Below are positions 21,401-30,154 of a stretch of DNA of 64,000 bases, in pieces. Source of the DNA: Ensifer sp. PDNC004 (lineage in GTDB: Bacteria > Pseudomonadota > Alphaproteobacteria > Rhizobiales > Rhizobiaceae); NCBI RefSeq assembly GCF_016919405.1, contig NZ_CP070353.1, forward strand, positions 186,001 to 250,000. The letters run 5' to 3'. Under the pieces are notes generated by a model. It made no database searches and was not told the origin of the DNA. It was given only the letters and a program-made list of their open reading frames with translations. Every line of letters starts with the position of its first letter. Positions within the stretch are counted from its first letter, which is position 1. Both the position numbers and the translations under genes were made by a program.

Positions 21401-21434
21401 AAAACGCCGCGCTCAAGGAGCGCGGCGTTTTTTA
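21401..21434. terminator. Bidirectional terminator between azlD and pepP
   Basis: A 14-bp stem (aaaacgccgcgctc / gagcgcggcgtttt) with a 3-nt loop has A-rich and T-rich flanks, so it can act in both directions for the convergent azlD and aminopeptidase genes. Confidence 0.93.
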
Positions 21435-21455
21435 TTGTGTCGGTCGGCGACTGAC

Positions 21456-23291
21456 TCAGCGTGAGACCGCTTCCGTTGCGGCCTTCAACCAGGCGCGGGT
21501 CTCGTCGCTCGCCAGCAGCGGCATCAGCTTTTCGCGCGTCTCGGCGTGATAGGCGTTGAACCAGGCGAGTTCCTCGTCGGTCAACAGCGCCGGCAGCACC
21601 AGGCGGCGGTCGATCGGGCAGTAGGTGATCGTGTCGAAGCCGAACATCGGCAGGTCGCCACCGTCGACCATCGTTGCCGGCTGCACGACGATGAGGTTTT
21701 CGATGCGGATGCCGAAGGCGCCGGGGCGGTAGTAGCCGGGCTCGTTGGAGAGGATCATGCCGGGCAGCAGTTCCTGCGTCGAAAGACGGGCGATGCGCTG
21801 CGGCCCCTCATGCACCGAGAGATAGGAGCCGACGCCGTGGCCGGTGCCGTGGGCATAGTCGGCGCCCGCCTTCCAGAGCGCGATGCGCGCCAAGGGATCA
21901 AGATCGACGCCGCGCGAGCCCTTAGGGAAGCGGGCCGTGCTGATCGCGATCATGCCCTTCAGTACCAGGGTGAAGAAGCGCTTCTGCTCTTCCGGCACCG
22001 CGCCGATGGCGACCGTGCGGGTGATGTCGGTGGTGCCGTTGATGTATTGCGCGCCGGAATCGATCAGGAACATGGTGCCCGCCTCGATCGCCTGGTCGGT
22101 GGCGGTGTTGACGCGGTAGTGCATGATCGCTGCATGCGCGCCGGCGCCGGAGATCGTGTCGAAGGAGATGTCCTTCAGCGGGTTCTGCATGCGCTCGCCG
22201 ACGGTGGTGCGCGCCGCTTCCAGCTGGTTGGTAGCAGCGATCTCGGTCACCGTGCCCGGCTGCTGGCCGTCGAGCCAGGCGAGGAACTCGACCATGGCGG
22301 CGCCATCCTGCAGATGGGCGCGGGTCGAGCCTTCGATTTCGGCCGTGTTCTTCTGGGCGCGGGGCAGGCGGGCGGGATCGACCGCCTCGACGATCTTGCC
22401 GCCCTTGGCGCGGACCAGCTCGGAAATGGCAAAGGACGCGAGGTCCGGATCGATCATGACGGACGCGCCGGCAGTGCCGAGCGCGGCCAAGCGATCGTCG
22501 AAGGTCGACGGTGCCGCGATCTCGGCGATCTGGGTGAGATAGGCTTCCTGTTCGATGCCGGTCTTGCGCTTGTCGAGGAAGATCTCGGCGCGGCCGTCGG
22601 CGTGGATGATCGCACGCGCGAGCGGATGCGGCGTGTGCGGCACGTCGGAGCCGCGGATGTTGAAGGTCCAGGCGACGGAGGAGGGGTCGGTCAGCACGAC
22701 GGCTTCGGCGCCCGCCTTGGAAAGGCCGGCTGCGATCGTCGCGATCTTGTCCTTGGCGAGCGTGCCCGCATGCTCGATCGGCTGGATCGTCACCTTGCCG
22801 AGCGGGGCAGCCGGACGGTCCGTCCAGATCCTGTCGAGCGGGTTGTGATCGAGGAAGACGAGCGAACCGCCGAGGGTGGCGAGCGCCTTTTCCAGCCGGC
22901 GGACTTCCGCACCGGTGTGCACCCAGGGATCGATGCCGAGCTTGAAGCCCTTGGTTCCATGGTTTTCCAGCCAGAGATGCGGCGGCTCGCCGATGAGGTC
23001 GCCACCGGTAAAGACCGCGCCATCGACCTGTTCCTTCAATTGGGTGACGTAGCGGCCATCGACGAAGACGACGGCTTCACGTTGCGTGATGAGGGCGACG
23101 CCGGCCGAACCGGTGAAGCCAGTCAGCCAGGACAGGCGCTCGGACGAGGCCGGCACGTACTCGCCCTGGAACTCGTCGGCGCGCGGCACGAGAAAGCCGT
23201 CGATGCCGAGGGCCGCGAAGGACGCGCGCAGGGCTTCGGTGCGCTCCTTGCCGAACTGTGGCGTGGAGGTGACTTCAAAAGACTGAAACAT
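21456..23291 (-). CDS. pepP: Xaa-Pro aminopeptidase (M24B, aminopeptidase P family)
   Basis: A 611-residue cytoplasmic metallopeptidase that removes N-terminal residues next to proline. It has the three-domain long form: two creatinase-like N-terminal domains (LVPRADEFQGEYVPASSERLSWLTGFTGSAG near the start) and a pita-bread catalytic domain from about residue 300. Metal ligands are visible in DSGAQYINGTTDITRT (two Asp), HGTGHGVGSYLSVHEGP (His) and LSNEPGYYRPGAFGIRIEN (Glu). The long form matches eukaryotic-type and rhizobial Xaa-Pro aminopeptidases rather than short E. coli PepP, so the symbol is by family. It converges on azlD. Confidence 0.93.
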   Translation of the reverse strand: MFQSFEVTSTPQFGKERTEALRASFAALGIDGFLVPRADEFQGEYVPASSERLSWLTGFTGSAGVALITQREAVVFVDGRYVTQLKEQVDGAVFTGGDLIGEPPHLWLENHGTKGFKLGIDPWVHTGAEVRRLEKALATLGGSLVFLDHNPLDRIWTDRPAAPLGKVTIQPIEHAGTLAKDKIATIAAGLSKAGAEAVVLTDPSSVAWTFNIRGSDVPHTPHPLARAIIHADGRAEIFLDKRKTGIEQEAYLTQIAEIAAPSTFDDRLAALGTAGASVMIDPDLASFAISELVRAKGGKIVEAVDPARLPRAQKNTAEIEGSTRAHLQDGAAMVEFLAWLDGQQPGTVTEIAATNQLEAARTTVGERMQNPLKDISFDTISGAGAHAAIMHYRVNTATDQAIEAGTMFLIDSGAQYINGTTDITRTVAIGAVPEEQKRFFTLVLKGMIAISTARFPKGSRGVDLDPLARIALWKAGADYAHGTGHGVGSYLSVHEGPQRIARLSTQELLPGMILSNEPGYYRPGAFGIRIENLIVVQPATMVDGGDLPMFGFDTITYCPIDRRLVLPALLTDEELAWFNAYHAETREKLMPLLASDETRAWLKAATEAVSR

Positions 23292-23589
23292 GAGGGAATT
23301 CCGGTAGATTGAGCGGCAAACCGCGGGAAAAGATGGGCCATGTTAGCGGAAACGGCCCTTTGGAGGAAAGAGGCGATATCCTGCGATGGCGGCCTGATCC
23401 GCGGTTCGTGCAAAGCTGCAGTTGTGCTGCGGTAAGAGAGCAATTGCCCATTTACCATACATATGCGCTCAGCGCATGGCACCCATGCTCAGAAAACTCT
23501 TTCTCTATCGGAATAATAGTTTATAAGCCGCCTCAACGAACACGGACGAACATCCGGTGGTTCAAAAAAGCTGCGGTTCCGAGAATAGT

Positions 23590-23778
23590 TGGTCACTCTG
23601 TTCTCCTCCTCCCTCAAGGGTGGTCAGCTTCGGAACAGTAGACGCCCGCTCGAGCACTCCTCCTCCTCAGGCTCGCGGGCATGGTTGGCCACAAGCCAAC
23701 CAGCAGGCGATGCCTCTGGCATCGCCTTAGTTTCGAAAGGCCGCCCGTCATGAAGGACGAGGCGGCCTTTTCGTTTTT
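23590..23778 (+). ncRNA. Candidate small regulatory RNA with exposed anti-Shine-Dalgarno loop
   Basis: A run of stable hairpins in an intergenic region ends in a strong terminator. Stem 6+4 bp (gcccgc..gagc / gctc..gcgggc, 23644-23680) presents a 15-nt loop rich in CUCCUCCUC. A second CCTCCTCCC motif lies at 23604-23612, within a possible ctgttc / gaacag stem. Perfect hairpins follow at 23683-23701 (7 bp, 5-nt loop) and 23706-23726 (9 bp, 3-nt loop). The terminator gaaaggccgcc / ggcggcctttt with an inner 4-bp extension (23735-23772) is followed by a T run. Rhizobial sRNAs such as the alpha-r14/NfeR1 group and the CcsR type expose CCUCC motifs to block ribosome-binding sites; membership of those families is inference. 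The 5' end is not defined. Confidence 0.6.
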
Positions 23779-23861
23779 CCCGCAACCCGCTAAACCGCAT
23801 AGCCGACATTCTCCGTCGTGCTTCCGGTGCGTTTGATGAATCCCACCCAGCCCTTGATGAG

Positions 23862-24143
23862 ATGGATAAGATGCAGCGAGAGCCCGCGACTACAGACAAA
23901 CGGGTCAAAGTTCTTCAGGGCAACGACAACCTGAAGCGCGTTTGGATCGTTCAGCGCGAAGACGGCGCGTACGTTATCAAGCCTGAGGAGTGGTATCAAA
24001 ACGTGATCGACGGAGAACTTATCGCTGAAGGTTGGAAGCCGATTTATGGAGACTTCGGTCTCTTTGGAGGCGCGGCGTTAGCCGAGCGCGAAGCACTGGT
24101 CGAGTTTGATTGGTTGACAGAAACCCAGCGTCCTTCGGTGTAA
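23862..24143 (+). CDS. Hypothetical protein, 93 aa
   Basis: I do not recognise it. The sequence is soluble, acidic and Trp-rich, with VKVLQGNDNLKRVWIVQREDGAYVIKPEEWYQ and EGWKPIYGDFGLFGGAALAEREALVEFDWL. No signal peptide or membrane segment is seen. The start could be ATG 23862 or ATG 23871; neither has a strong RBS. It begins about 85 bases after the sRNA terminator on the same strand. Codon use and GC are slightly lower than the surrounding genes. It may be a small conserved protein of the genus; confidence that it is real is moderate. Confidence 0.55.
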   Translation: MDKMQREPATTDKRVKVLQGNDNLKRVWIVQREDGAYVIKPEEWYQNVIDGELIAEGWKPIYGDFGLFGGAALAEREALVEFDWLTETQRPSV

Positions 24144-24223
24144 AGCCTCCGAATACCCGCAAATCCTGGCGGCAATTGCTACCTAGTTTTCATGTCGATC
24201 CAAATCCCAGGCCGTAGCCCATT

Positions 24224-24246
24224 CCCCTCCCACGCGGGCGGAGGGG
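24224..24246. repeat. Short palindromic intergenic element
   Basis: The inverted pair cccctcc / ggagggg with a GC-rich loop lies in the gap between the 93-aa gene and prmA. It resembles the C/G-rich palindromes at 26121-26180 and 63287-63310 and probably belongs to the same class of intergenic palindromes common in rhizobia. Confidence 0.4.
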
Positions 24247-24355
24247 GTGCACGGTGGCGGTCGTTGTGATTTGGAGTTTAATCTCTGAGTGGAGTGGCGC
24301 CGCAAGCCGCTTCGCCCGGCAGGCCGGGTAAGGGGCAGCGCCAATCGTTACCCGC

Positions 24356-25231
24356 TCACTTCTCCAGGTGAATCGTCACCCAGCCGTTGCGCCAGATGGT
24401 GCGCACGTGGCGTAGGTGCTGGCCGTTGTAGTGGGCAAGCACCTTCCAGCGCTGTTCGGCGAGAATGCCGGACAGGATCACCGAGCCGCCGGGGGCAAGG
24501 TTGGCGACGAGTTGCGGCGCCATCTTCATCAAGGGGCGGGCGAGGATGTTGGCGATGATGAGATCGAACGGGCCGTTGGTGCTGAAGGCTGTCGAGTGGA
24601 AGCCGGGTGCTGTCGCAAAAGTCATGCCGGTGACGACGCCGTTGACGCGGGCGTTCTCCTCGGCGACGCGGGTGGCGATCGGGTCGATGTCGGTGGCAAG
24701 CACCGGCACGTGCATCAGCTTCCAGGCGGCAATCGCCAGCACGCCGCTGCCGGTGCCAAGATCGAGCACGTTGCGAACGGTGCGGGTGCGCGCGACGGTG
24801 GCCAGCACTTCGAGGCAGCCGGCAGTCGTTCCGTGGTGGCCGGTGCCGAAGGCCTGGCCGGCGTCGATCTCGATGGCGATCTCGCCGGTCTTGACCTTGT
24901 CGCGGTCATGCGACCCATGCACGACGAAGCGGCCGGCGCGCACCGGCGCCAGACCCTCGAGCGACTTGGCGATCCAGTCGATATCCGGCAGCACTTCGCG
25001 CTCGATCGGCAGATGGGCGAAGTTTTCGGAGAGGGCCTCGGTGAGACGCTCGTTCACGCTCTCCTCGTCGACCATCATCATGTAGATCGAGGCTTCCCAG
25101 ATGTCGCGCTTCTCGTCGACTTCCGTCGTGCCGATGGCATAGTCCTCTTCGCCGAAGACCTCGCTCATGCGGTCGAGCACGGCTTCCGCCTGCTTCTCGG
25201 TGGTGGTGACGAAAAGTCTGATCTCGCTCAA
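24356..25231 (-). CDS. prmA: Ribosomal protein L11 methyltransferase
   Basis: About 291 residues. PrmA trimethylates ribosomal protein L11 using S-adenosylmethionine. The N-terminal substrate domain (about 1-110) precedes the SAM-binding domain with AFGTGHHGTTAGCLEVL, motif I VLDLGTGSGVLAIAAWK and motif IV LIIANILARPLMKMAPQL. The C-terminus ends SGILAEQRWKVLAHY ... VTIHLEK. I chose the TTG at 25231 (SEIRLFVTT follows), with AGGACGG upstream, because the rest of the open frame towards 25369 is not family-like. The senC gene lies immediately upstream on the same strand, separated by a terminator. Confidence 0.93.
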   Translation of the reverse strand: MSEIRLFVTTTEKQAEAVLDRMSEVFGEEDYAIGTTEVDEKRDIWEASIYMMMVDEESVNERLTEALSENFAHLPIEREVLPDIDWIAKSLEGLAPVRAGRFVVHGSHDRDKVKTGEIAIEIDAGQAFGTGHHGTTAGCLEVLATVARTRTVRNVLDLGTGSGVLAIAAWKLMHVPVLATDIDPIATRVAEENARVNGVVTGMTFATAPGFHSTAFSTNGPFDLIIANILARPLMKMAPQLVANLAPGGSVILSGILAEQRWKVLAHYNGQHLRHVRTIWRNGWVTIHLEK

Positions 25232-25335
25232 GGGTCCGTCCTTCGGCTGGCAAATCCGCCGCCCGCACCAGGCCGTGAAGGGGTGCGCTCGAGCGTCGGC
25301 AATCGTGTGCTGTGCGCTATCACGATTGCCCTGCA

Positions 25336-25365
25336 AAGGCAAAGCGCCGGACGGGGCCGGCGCTT
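25336..25365 (-). terminator. Terminator after the SCO1/SenC gene
   Basis: The stem aagcgccgg / ccggcgctt with a 6-nt loop reads, on the reverse strand, into gctttgccttt. It lies about 27 bases after the SenC stop and separates it from prmA. Confidence 0.65.
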
Positions 25366-25391
25366 GCATCTTCAGGTCAGGATCGAAGGGC

Positions 25392-25991
25392 TCAGCCCTT
25401 GGTCAGGTTTTCCAGCTTCTTGACCGCCGTTTCCGGGTTCTCCTCGTAGGCGATCGTGCCGGAGAACTTGCCGTTGGCGTCGAGCAGGAACACCGATGCG
25501 GTGTGGTCCATCGTGTAGTCGCCATCGGGCTTGGCGGCGTCGACCGGAACCTTCTTGGCATAGACGCGGAAGCCCTTGACCATTTCCATGACCTTGTCGG
25601 CCGGGCCGGAAATGCCGGTGATACGCTTGGAGACGTTGGAAACGTACTGGCCGAGGATCTCAGGCGTGTCGCGCTCGGGATCGACGGTGATGAAATAGGC
25701 CTGCAGCTTGGTGCCGTCAGGATCGACCTTTTCCAGCCAACCGTTCAGTTCGAACAGCGTCGTCGGGCAAACCTCGGGGCAATGGGTGAAGCCGAAGAAG
25801 AGCGCCGTCGGCTTGCCGGTGAAGGCCTTCTCGGTGATTTCCTTGCCGTCCTGGGTGACCAGCGTGAAGGGAACGCCGAAGGGGCCGGATGCCGCCTGTT
25901 GCTTCGACTGGGTCATTTCATAGGTCAGCCAGCCCAGGATACCCGCCATGACGACGACGGCGGCCCAAAGGACGATGCGGATGGTTTTCAT
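25392..25991 (-). CDS. SCO1/SenC family copper chaperone
   Basis: A 199-residue thioredoxin-fold protein anchored by one N-terminal membrane helix (IRIVLWAAVVVMAGILGWLTY). The copper-binding CxxxC is CPEVC in FGFTHCPEVCPTTL, and the distal histidine is in the MDHTASVFLLD segment. Such proteins deliver copper to the CuA site of cytochrome c oxidase or act in thiol redox control. Both metal-binding features are intact, and the length is normal. The start ATG 25991 has a weak RBS but gives a proper membrane anchor. Confidence 0.93.
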   Translation of the reverse strand: MKTIRIVLWAAVVVMAGILGWLTYEMTQSKQQAASGPFGVPFTLVTQDGKEITEKAFTGKPTALFFGFTHCPEVCPTTLFELNGWLEKVDPDGTKLQAYFITVDPERDTPEILGQYVSNVSKRITGISGPADKVMEMVKGFRVYAKKVPVDAAKPDGDYTMDHTASVFLLDANGKFSGTIAYEENPETAVKKLENLTKG

Positions 25992-26120
25992 GCGTGCTAC
26001 CGATGTGTTGGGGCCGAAGACGGCCGTGTCCGGTTGATCGGCCCTTGATACCGCCTTCACGGACCCCGCGCAAATGGGACAATTGCCGCAGGTTGTGGCG
26101 GTGCATTGCGGTCGGGAACT

Positions 26121-26180
26121 GCCCCTCAGCCCGCTGTCGCGACCTTCTCCCCCTCATGACGGGGAGACGGGGCCGTGTGG
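26121..26180. repeat. Intergenic palindromic repeat, copy A
   Basis: The segment gcccctcag..ctgtcgcgacc then ttctccccctcatgac then ggggagacgg resembles the copy at 63127-63180. Both share gcccctca, a gaccttctcccc box and an inverted ggggaga-type arm. This is the type of mosaic palindromic intergenic repeat widespread in Sinorhizobium chromosomes. Confidence 0.6.
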
Positions 26181-26257
26181 CAATCTCCCGAGTCAACACT
26201 GTCCGGGAGAACTTAAAGGTCAGGGGCGGCGTCCGGTCTCGGCGACGCTAGTCTATG

Positions 26258-26416
26258 CTAGAGGCACCAGGAAAGGCCGGACTGGGCAAGCGCCAGGAAC
26301 ATCTCGGCGCCGTTCTCCATCCAGCCGCGGAAGGCAAGCAGCAGCACGACAGCGATCGCGGCCGCAAGGATTGCGGCGAGGGGAAGGCGGATCGAGCGCG
26401 CGGTCTTCGTGTTCAT
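26258..26416 (-). CDS. Small single-pass membrane protein, 52 aa
   Basis: The frame from ATG 26416 gives a short basic N-terminus (MNTKTARSIRLPL), one membrane helix (AAILAAAIAVVLLLAFRGW) and a short tail ending in SGLSWCL. I do not recognise a function. The SD is weak. The clear basic-hydrophobic organisation suggests a real small membrane protein, but this rests on composition alone. It is divergent from the chemoreceptor gene. Confidence 0.5.
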   Translation of the reverse strand: MNTKTARSIRLPLAAILAAAIAVVLLLAFRGWMENGAEMFLALAQSGLSWCL

Positions 26417-26785
26417 GGCGTCATCATAGCAGTTCGGGCGGCAAGGGGAAGCGGACGTGCTTGCCGACGGACCGTGGTTCTGCATGGGCCCGACCAGAGC
26501 GGGGTGAAAAGCGGCGCCCGGCGCGCCGGTCGATTGTGCACGCAAGGCCGTGAAAACCGGCGCTTGCAACAAATATGCGCAATTTCGAAAATACCCGTGT
26601 TTTCCCTGGGGATCGGCGCCCGCCTTAGCGAATGTTTAAGGTCTGTTTGACAGTGTTTTTCCAGCGCGGGGGGAGCGTTGTGCTCCGACATGACATGAGG
26701 TCATCCGGTTTGATCGAGCCCGGTTTTCCGCATCGATCCTAACGGAGGATCCGGCCCGCGCCGGGTCCGTGAGCATGGACTGTCT
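26417..26785. other. Divergent intergenic region upstream of the chemoreceptor
   Basis: About 370 bases between the 52-aa ORF and the chemoreceptor. It must hold the promoter of the mcp-cheW pair. I see no clear hairpin, riboswitch or repeat in it. Confidence 0.3.
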
Positions 26786-28885
26786 ATGACTGCCGCATCT
26801 TCCCCATTGAAGCGCAATCTTTCCGTAAGCCAACGGCTGGCAACGCTTGCCGGTGCCGCTTTCGTCGGTTTCGGCTCCGTGCTCGGCGTCGGCTGGTACG
26901 AGGGCCGCCAGGCCAACGATGCCCTGCAAGGCGCGCTCGCCGCGCAGAACGGGCTGACCACGGTCGACGAGGTCCGGCTTGCGACCACCAATCTCGTGCT
27001 CAATGCGATGGACAGCATCATCGACCGCGAGGAGGGCGCGATCCAGCCGGCGCGCGCCGCCAGCATCGCCGAGATCCTGAAGCTGCTCGAGACGAAATCG
27101 ACCGACATCAAGGCGCTGGCCGCCCTGCTCGGCCGCAGCGATGCGCTTTCGACCTTTGACGCCGACGTCGCCAAACTGCGTCAGGCGATCGGCACGGACC
27201 TGAAGGCGCTGATCGAGGGCAAGGCTTCGGCCGACGACTTCGGCAAGATCGACGATGCGATCGACGGCGCCGGCGAACGGGTCGCTCAAGCGCTCGCCAA
27301 TCTCTCCGAGGCGGCAGCCACGCTGGTTCAGACGCGTGTCGCCGAGGCGCGCGCCACCTCCGACCAGGCGTTCCAGCTTCAGCTCGCCTCCGGCCTCCTT
27401 GCCATGGCGACGCTGCTTTATCTGCTCTGGTTCCATGGCAGCACGCTCAGGCAGGGCATTCTGTCCTTGCGCGACGGCATGCAGCGGATCCAGAAAGGCG
27501 AACTCTCGACCAAGCTGGAAGCACTCGACCGCGGCGACGAAATCGGCGCGATGGCGCGCTCCGTCGACCTCTTCCGCCTGTCGGCGATCGAGAAGCAATC
27601 GCTCGAACAGAGTGCCGCACACAGCCGGCGCGAAATCGAGAAGGAGCGCGAACAGCAGCAGCACGAGCGCGAGGAGGCGGTACGCCGCATCCAGGCGGCG
27701 ATCGACACTCTCGGCCGCGCGCTGACGCAGCTGGCCGACGGCGATCTGGCGGTTGCCATCGACCGGCCGTTCGACGGAAACCTCGATCAGCTCCGGCAGA
27801 ACTTCAACCAGACGGTGGAGCGGCTGCGCGTGGTGCTTTCGAGCGTCAAGGAGAATGCGCTTTCGATCGAATCCAACGGCAAGCAGATGCGCACCGCCGC
27901 CGATGACCTGGCGCGGCGCACCGAGCGACAGGCCGCCTCGCTGGAACAGACCTCGGCAGCGCTCGACGAAATTACCGTGACCGTGCGCACCGCGACCCAG
28001 CGCGCCGAAGAGGCGAGCCAGATGGTCGACCAGACCCGCACCAATGCGGAGGAGTCCGGCCGCATCGTCGGCCAGGCTATCTCGGCGATGGCGCGCATCG
28101 AAGGCGCTTCCAACGAGATCGGCAAGATCATCAACGTCATCGACGAAATCGCCTTCCAGACCAACCTTTTGGCGCTGAATGCCGGCGTCGAGGCGGCACG
28201 CGCAGGTGAGGCCGGCAAGGGTTTTGCGGTCGTTGCGCAGGAAGTGCGCGAGCTGGCGCAGCGGGCAGCCGGTGCTGCCAAGGACATCAAGGCACTCGTC
28301 GGCCGCTCCGGCACCGAGGTCGGCTCAGGCGTCAAGCTGGTGCAGGCGACCGGCGAGGCGCTCGGTCGGATCGGCACCGATGTCGCGCGCATCAACGAAT
28401 TGATGACCTCGATCGTGATGGCGGCGCGCGAACAGTCGACCGGCCTCAACGAGATCAGCACGGCCGTCGGCCAGCTCGACCAGATGACGCAGCAAAACGC
28501 AGCGATGGTCGAGCAGACCAACGCCTCCAGCCATACACTGGCGCAGGACGCGGAGCGACTGACGGACCTCGTCGGCCAGTTCCGCGAGGGGCACACGATG
28601 CAGCGCGCCATGCCGACGGCGGCGCCGGCGCCCGTGACGCCGGCGACGAGGACAGCTGCACCGGTGCAGGCAAAAGCACCTTCGGTTTCAGCCGTTCAGC
28701 GGCCGGCAGCCAAGGGCACCAGCGAAGCGGTGCCTCTGCGCAAGATCGGCGCGGCCAAAATGGCCTCGTTTCCAACTCCATCCCCCGCCAAGGCCCTGAT
28801 GGGCAAGCTTGCGGGCGCATTCGGCAACAAACCGGGCTCGGTGCCGTCGACGACGGCCTCCGGTGAGAACTGGGAAGAATTCTGA
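26786..28885 (+). CDS. mcp: Methyl-accepting chemotaxis protein with CheR-docking pentapeptide
   Basis: A 699-residue transmembrane chemoreceptor. Helix TM1 (about 18-37) and TM2 (QLQLASGLLAMATLLYLLWF, about 200-218) flank a helical periplasmic sensor domain. HAMP segments follow (GILSLRDGMQRIQKGELSTK and TLGRALTQLADGDLAVAIDRP). The signalling hairpin tip is EIAFQTNLLALNAGVEAARA..GKGFAVVAQEVRELAQRA, strictly conserved in the class. After a Pro/Ala linker the protein ends in NWEEF, which matches the CheR/CheB docking pentapeptide (NWETF in Tar/Tsr). The ligand is unknown. It is followed three bases later by cheW, so the pair is probably co-transcribed. Confidence 0.95.
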   Translation: MTAASSPLKRNLSVSQRLATLAGAAFVGFGSVLGVGWYEGRQANDALQGALAAQNGLTTVDEVRLATTNLVLNAMDSIIDREEGAIQPARAASIAEILKLLETKSTDIKALAALLGRSDALSTFDADVAKLRQAIGTDLKALIEGKASADDFGKIDDAIDGAGERVAQALANLSEAAATLVQTRVAEARATSDQAFQLQLASGLLAMATLLYLLWFHGSTLRQGILSLRDGMQRIQKGELSTKLEALDRGDEIGAMARSVDLFRLSAIEKQSLEQSAAHSRREIEKEREQQQHEREEAVRRIQAAIDTLGRALTQLADGDLAVAIDRPFDGNLDQLRQNFNQTVERLRVVLSSVKENALSIESNGKQMRTAADDLARRTERQAASLEQTSAALDEITVTVRTATQRAEEASQMVDQTRTNAEESGRIVGQAISAMARIEGASNEIGKIINVIDEIAFQTNLLALNAGVEAARAGEAGKGFAVVAQEVRELAQRAAGAAKDIKALVGRSGTEVGSGVKLVQATGEALGRIGTDVARINELMTSIVMAAREQSTGLNEISTAVGQLDQMTQQNAAMVEQTNASSHTLAQDAERLTDLVGQFREGHTMQRAMPTAAPAPVTPATRTAAPVQAKAPSVSAVQRPAAKGTSEAVPLRKIGAAKMASFPTPSPAKALMGKLAGAFGNKPGSVPSTTASGENWEEF

Positions 28886-28887
28886 TC

Positions 28888-29352
28888 ATGAGCAACGCAA
28901 TCAAGCAGTCCGGTGCCTATCTCGAAATCGTGTCGTTCCACCTCGGCGACCAGGAATTCTGCATCGATATCATGGCGATCCGCGAAATCCGCGGCTGGGC
29001 GCCGGTGACCCCGATGCCGCACACGCCGCCCTACGTGCTCGGTCTCATCAACCTGCGCGGCGCGGTGATTCCGGTCATCGACATGGCGGCCCGCCTCGGC
29101 ATGAAGATGACCGAGCCGTCGGAGCGCTCGGCGATCATCGTTACCGATATCGCCGGCAAGCTTGTCGGTCTGCTCGTCGAGCAGGTCTCTGACATGATGA
29201 CGATCAAGAGCGAAGCTTTGCAGCCGGCGCCGGAGATCATCCCGGAAGCGCAGCGCGCCTTCTGCCGCGGCATTGTCGCGCTCGAAAAGACCATGGTCTG
29301 CTTCCTCAACCTCGACACGGTCATCGCCGACGAGCTGGCCCAGGCCGCCTGA
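28888..29352 (+). CDS. cheW: Chemotaxis coupling protein CheW
   Basis: A 154-residue scaffold that couples chemoreceptors to the kinase CheA. It has the two-lobed CheW fold: FHLGDQEFCIDIMAIREIRGW near the start, then PYVLGLINLRGAVIPVIDMAARLG (the most conserved CheW stretch), IIVTDIAGKLVGLLVEQVSDM, and CRGIVALEKTMVCFLNLDTVI. It is a single domain of normal length and lies directly after the chemoreceptor. A strong terminator follows, so mcp-cheW forms a two-gene unit. No cheA is present in the window. Confidence 0.96.
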   Translation: MSNAIKQSGAYLEIVSFHLGDQEFCIDIMAIREIRGWAPVTPMPHTPPYVLGLINLRGAVIPVIDMAARLGMKMTEPSERSAIIVTDIAGKLVGLLVEQVSDMMTIKSEALQPAPEIIPEAQRAFCRGIVALEKTMVCFLNLDTVIADELAQAA

Positions 29353-29373
29353 GGCAAGCTTGTTTGTCGCTTG

Positions 29374-29408
29374 AGAAAGCCCCGGCGCATCGGCGCCGGG
29401 GCTTTCTT
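29374..29408 (+). terminator. Rho-independent terminator after cheW
   Basis: A perfect 15-bp stem (agaaagccccggcgc / gcgccggggctttct) with a 4-nt loop, then tt. It closes the mcp-cheW unit. Confidence 0.92.
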
Positions 29409-29610
29409 GCATTTCGGCATGATTTCCGGCCAGTTTCGCCCGTTCTGGAACGATACGGTCAAGTTAAACTTCGGCAATGAACTTCACGCTTGGGGGATGC
29501 CATTGTGACAAAACGTCATGCGGCCGGCGACGATACTTGTACTAACTTATGATTGTTGCTGGTGCCCGAACGGAGGCCGGGTGCCTGTCTCGCAAACAGG
29601 AGTTGAACCT

Positions 29611-29913
29611 ATGACAATCTCTCTCAGGAAACTCGCCGCCGTGCTCTCCGTTACGATGGTCATCGCCGGACCGGCTTTGGCCGATAGCTACTATCCGGGC
29701 ATCGACGTCAACAACCCTCCCGGAACGATGAACACGCACAAGACGATGACGCCGATGAAGCGGCCGACCGCTTCGGTTGACACGATGTCGACGGGCAGCA
29801 TCAACAGACCTGCAGCACCGACCCCGGTCTATCGCGACCGCAATCCCTATGGCCAATACCAGGGCGGCGATGGCGATTATTACCAGGGCATCGTTCCGCC
29901 GACGGCCTACTAG
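29611..29913 (+). CDS. Small secreted Pro/Tyr-rich protein, 100 aa
   Basis: The start ATG 29611 has AGGAG 8 nt upstream. A signal peptide of about 24 residues ends in PALADS. The mature protein is low in complexity, rich in Pro, Thr, Tyr and Gly, with DSYYPGIDVNNPPGTMNTHK near the start and YGQYQGGDGDYYQGIVPP near the end. Two YYxGI motifs (YYPGI, YYQGI) bracket the chain. No known domain is seen. It could be a structural or surface peptide, but this is a guess. Confidence 0.75.
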   Translation: MTISLRKLAAVLSVTMVIAGPALADSYYPGIDVNNPPGTMNTHKTMTPMKRPTASVDTMSTGSINRPAAPTPVYRDRNPYGQYQGGDGDYYQGIVPPTAY

Positions 29914-30075
29914 ACTATCCCGCTCCAGTGGAAACGCTTGAAGCGGACAGTTGATTTGAAATGAATGTGCCAGGAAGTCCTTGTGCGTTCGCTTGAACGC
30001 ATGGCACTTCAGGCATGCACGAAAGCGGAACGGGTTGCTCCCAGACTTCTCCCTGTTCCGCACCGAAGAGGTTTC

Positions 30076-30105
30076 GGAAGCGCCTGCGAAGGGGCAGGCG
30101 CTTTC
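30076..30105 (-). terminator. Terminator hairpin after the CreA-family gene
   Basis: The stem ggaagcgcctgc / gcaggcgctttc (one G-U pair) with a short loop lies about 50 bases past the CreA-family stop on the reverse strand. It may also stop read-through from the 100-aa gene. Confidence 0.55.
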
Positions 30106-30154
30106 AACCTTGACCGATCGCCTTGCGCGCCGATCCCGGCGGCAGGGGCCGCTC

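Noticed and set aside
21546..23312. Forward frame of over 580 codons opposite the Xaa-Pro aminopeptidase
   Set aside because: Asp/Arg/Gly-rich antisense translation; the reverse strand has all metal ligands of an aminopeptidase P.
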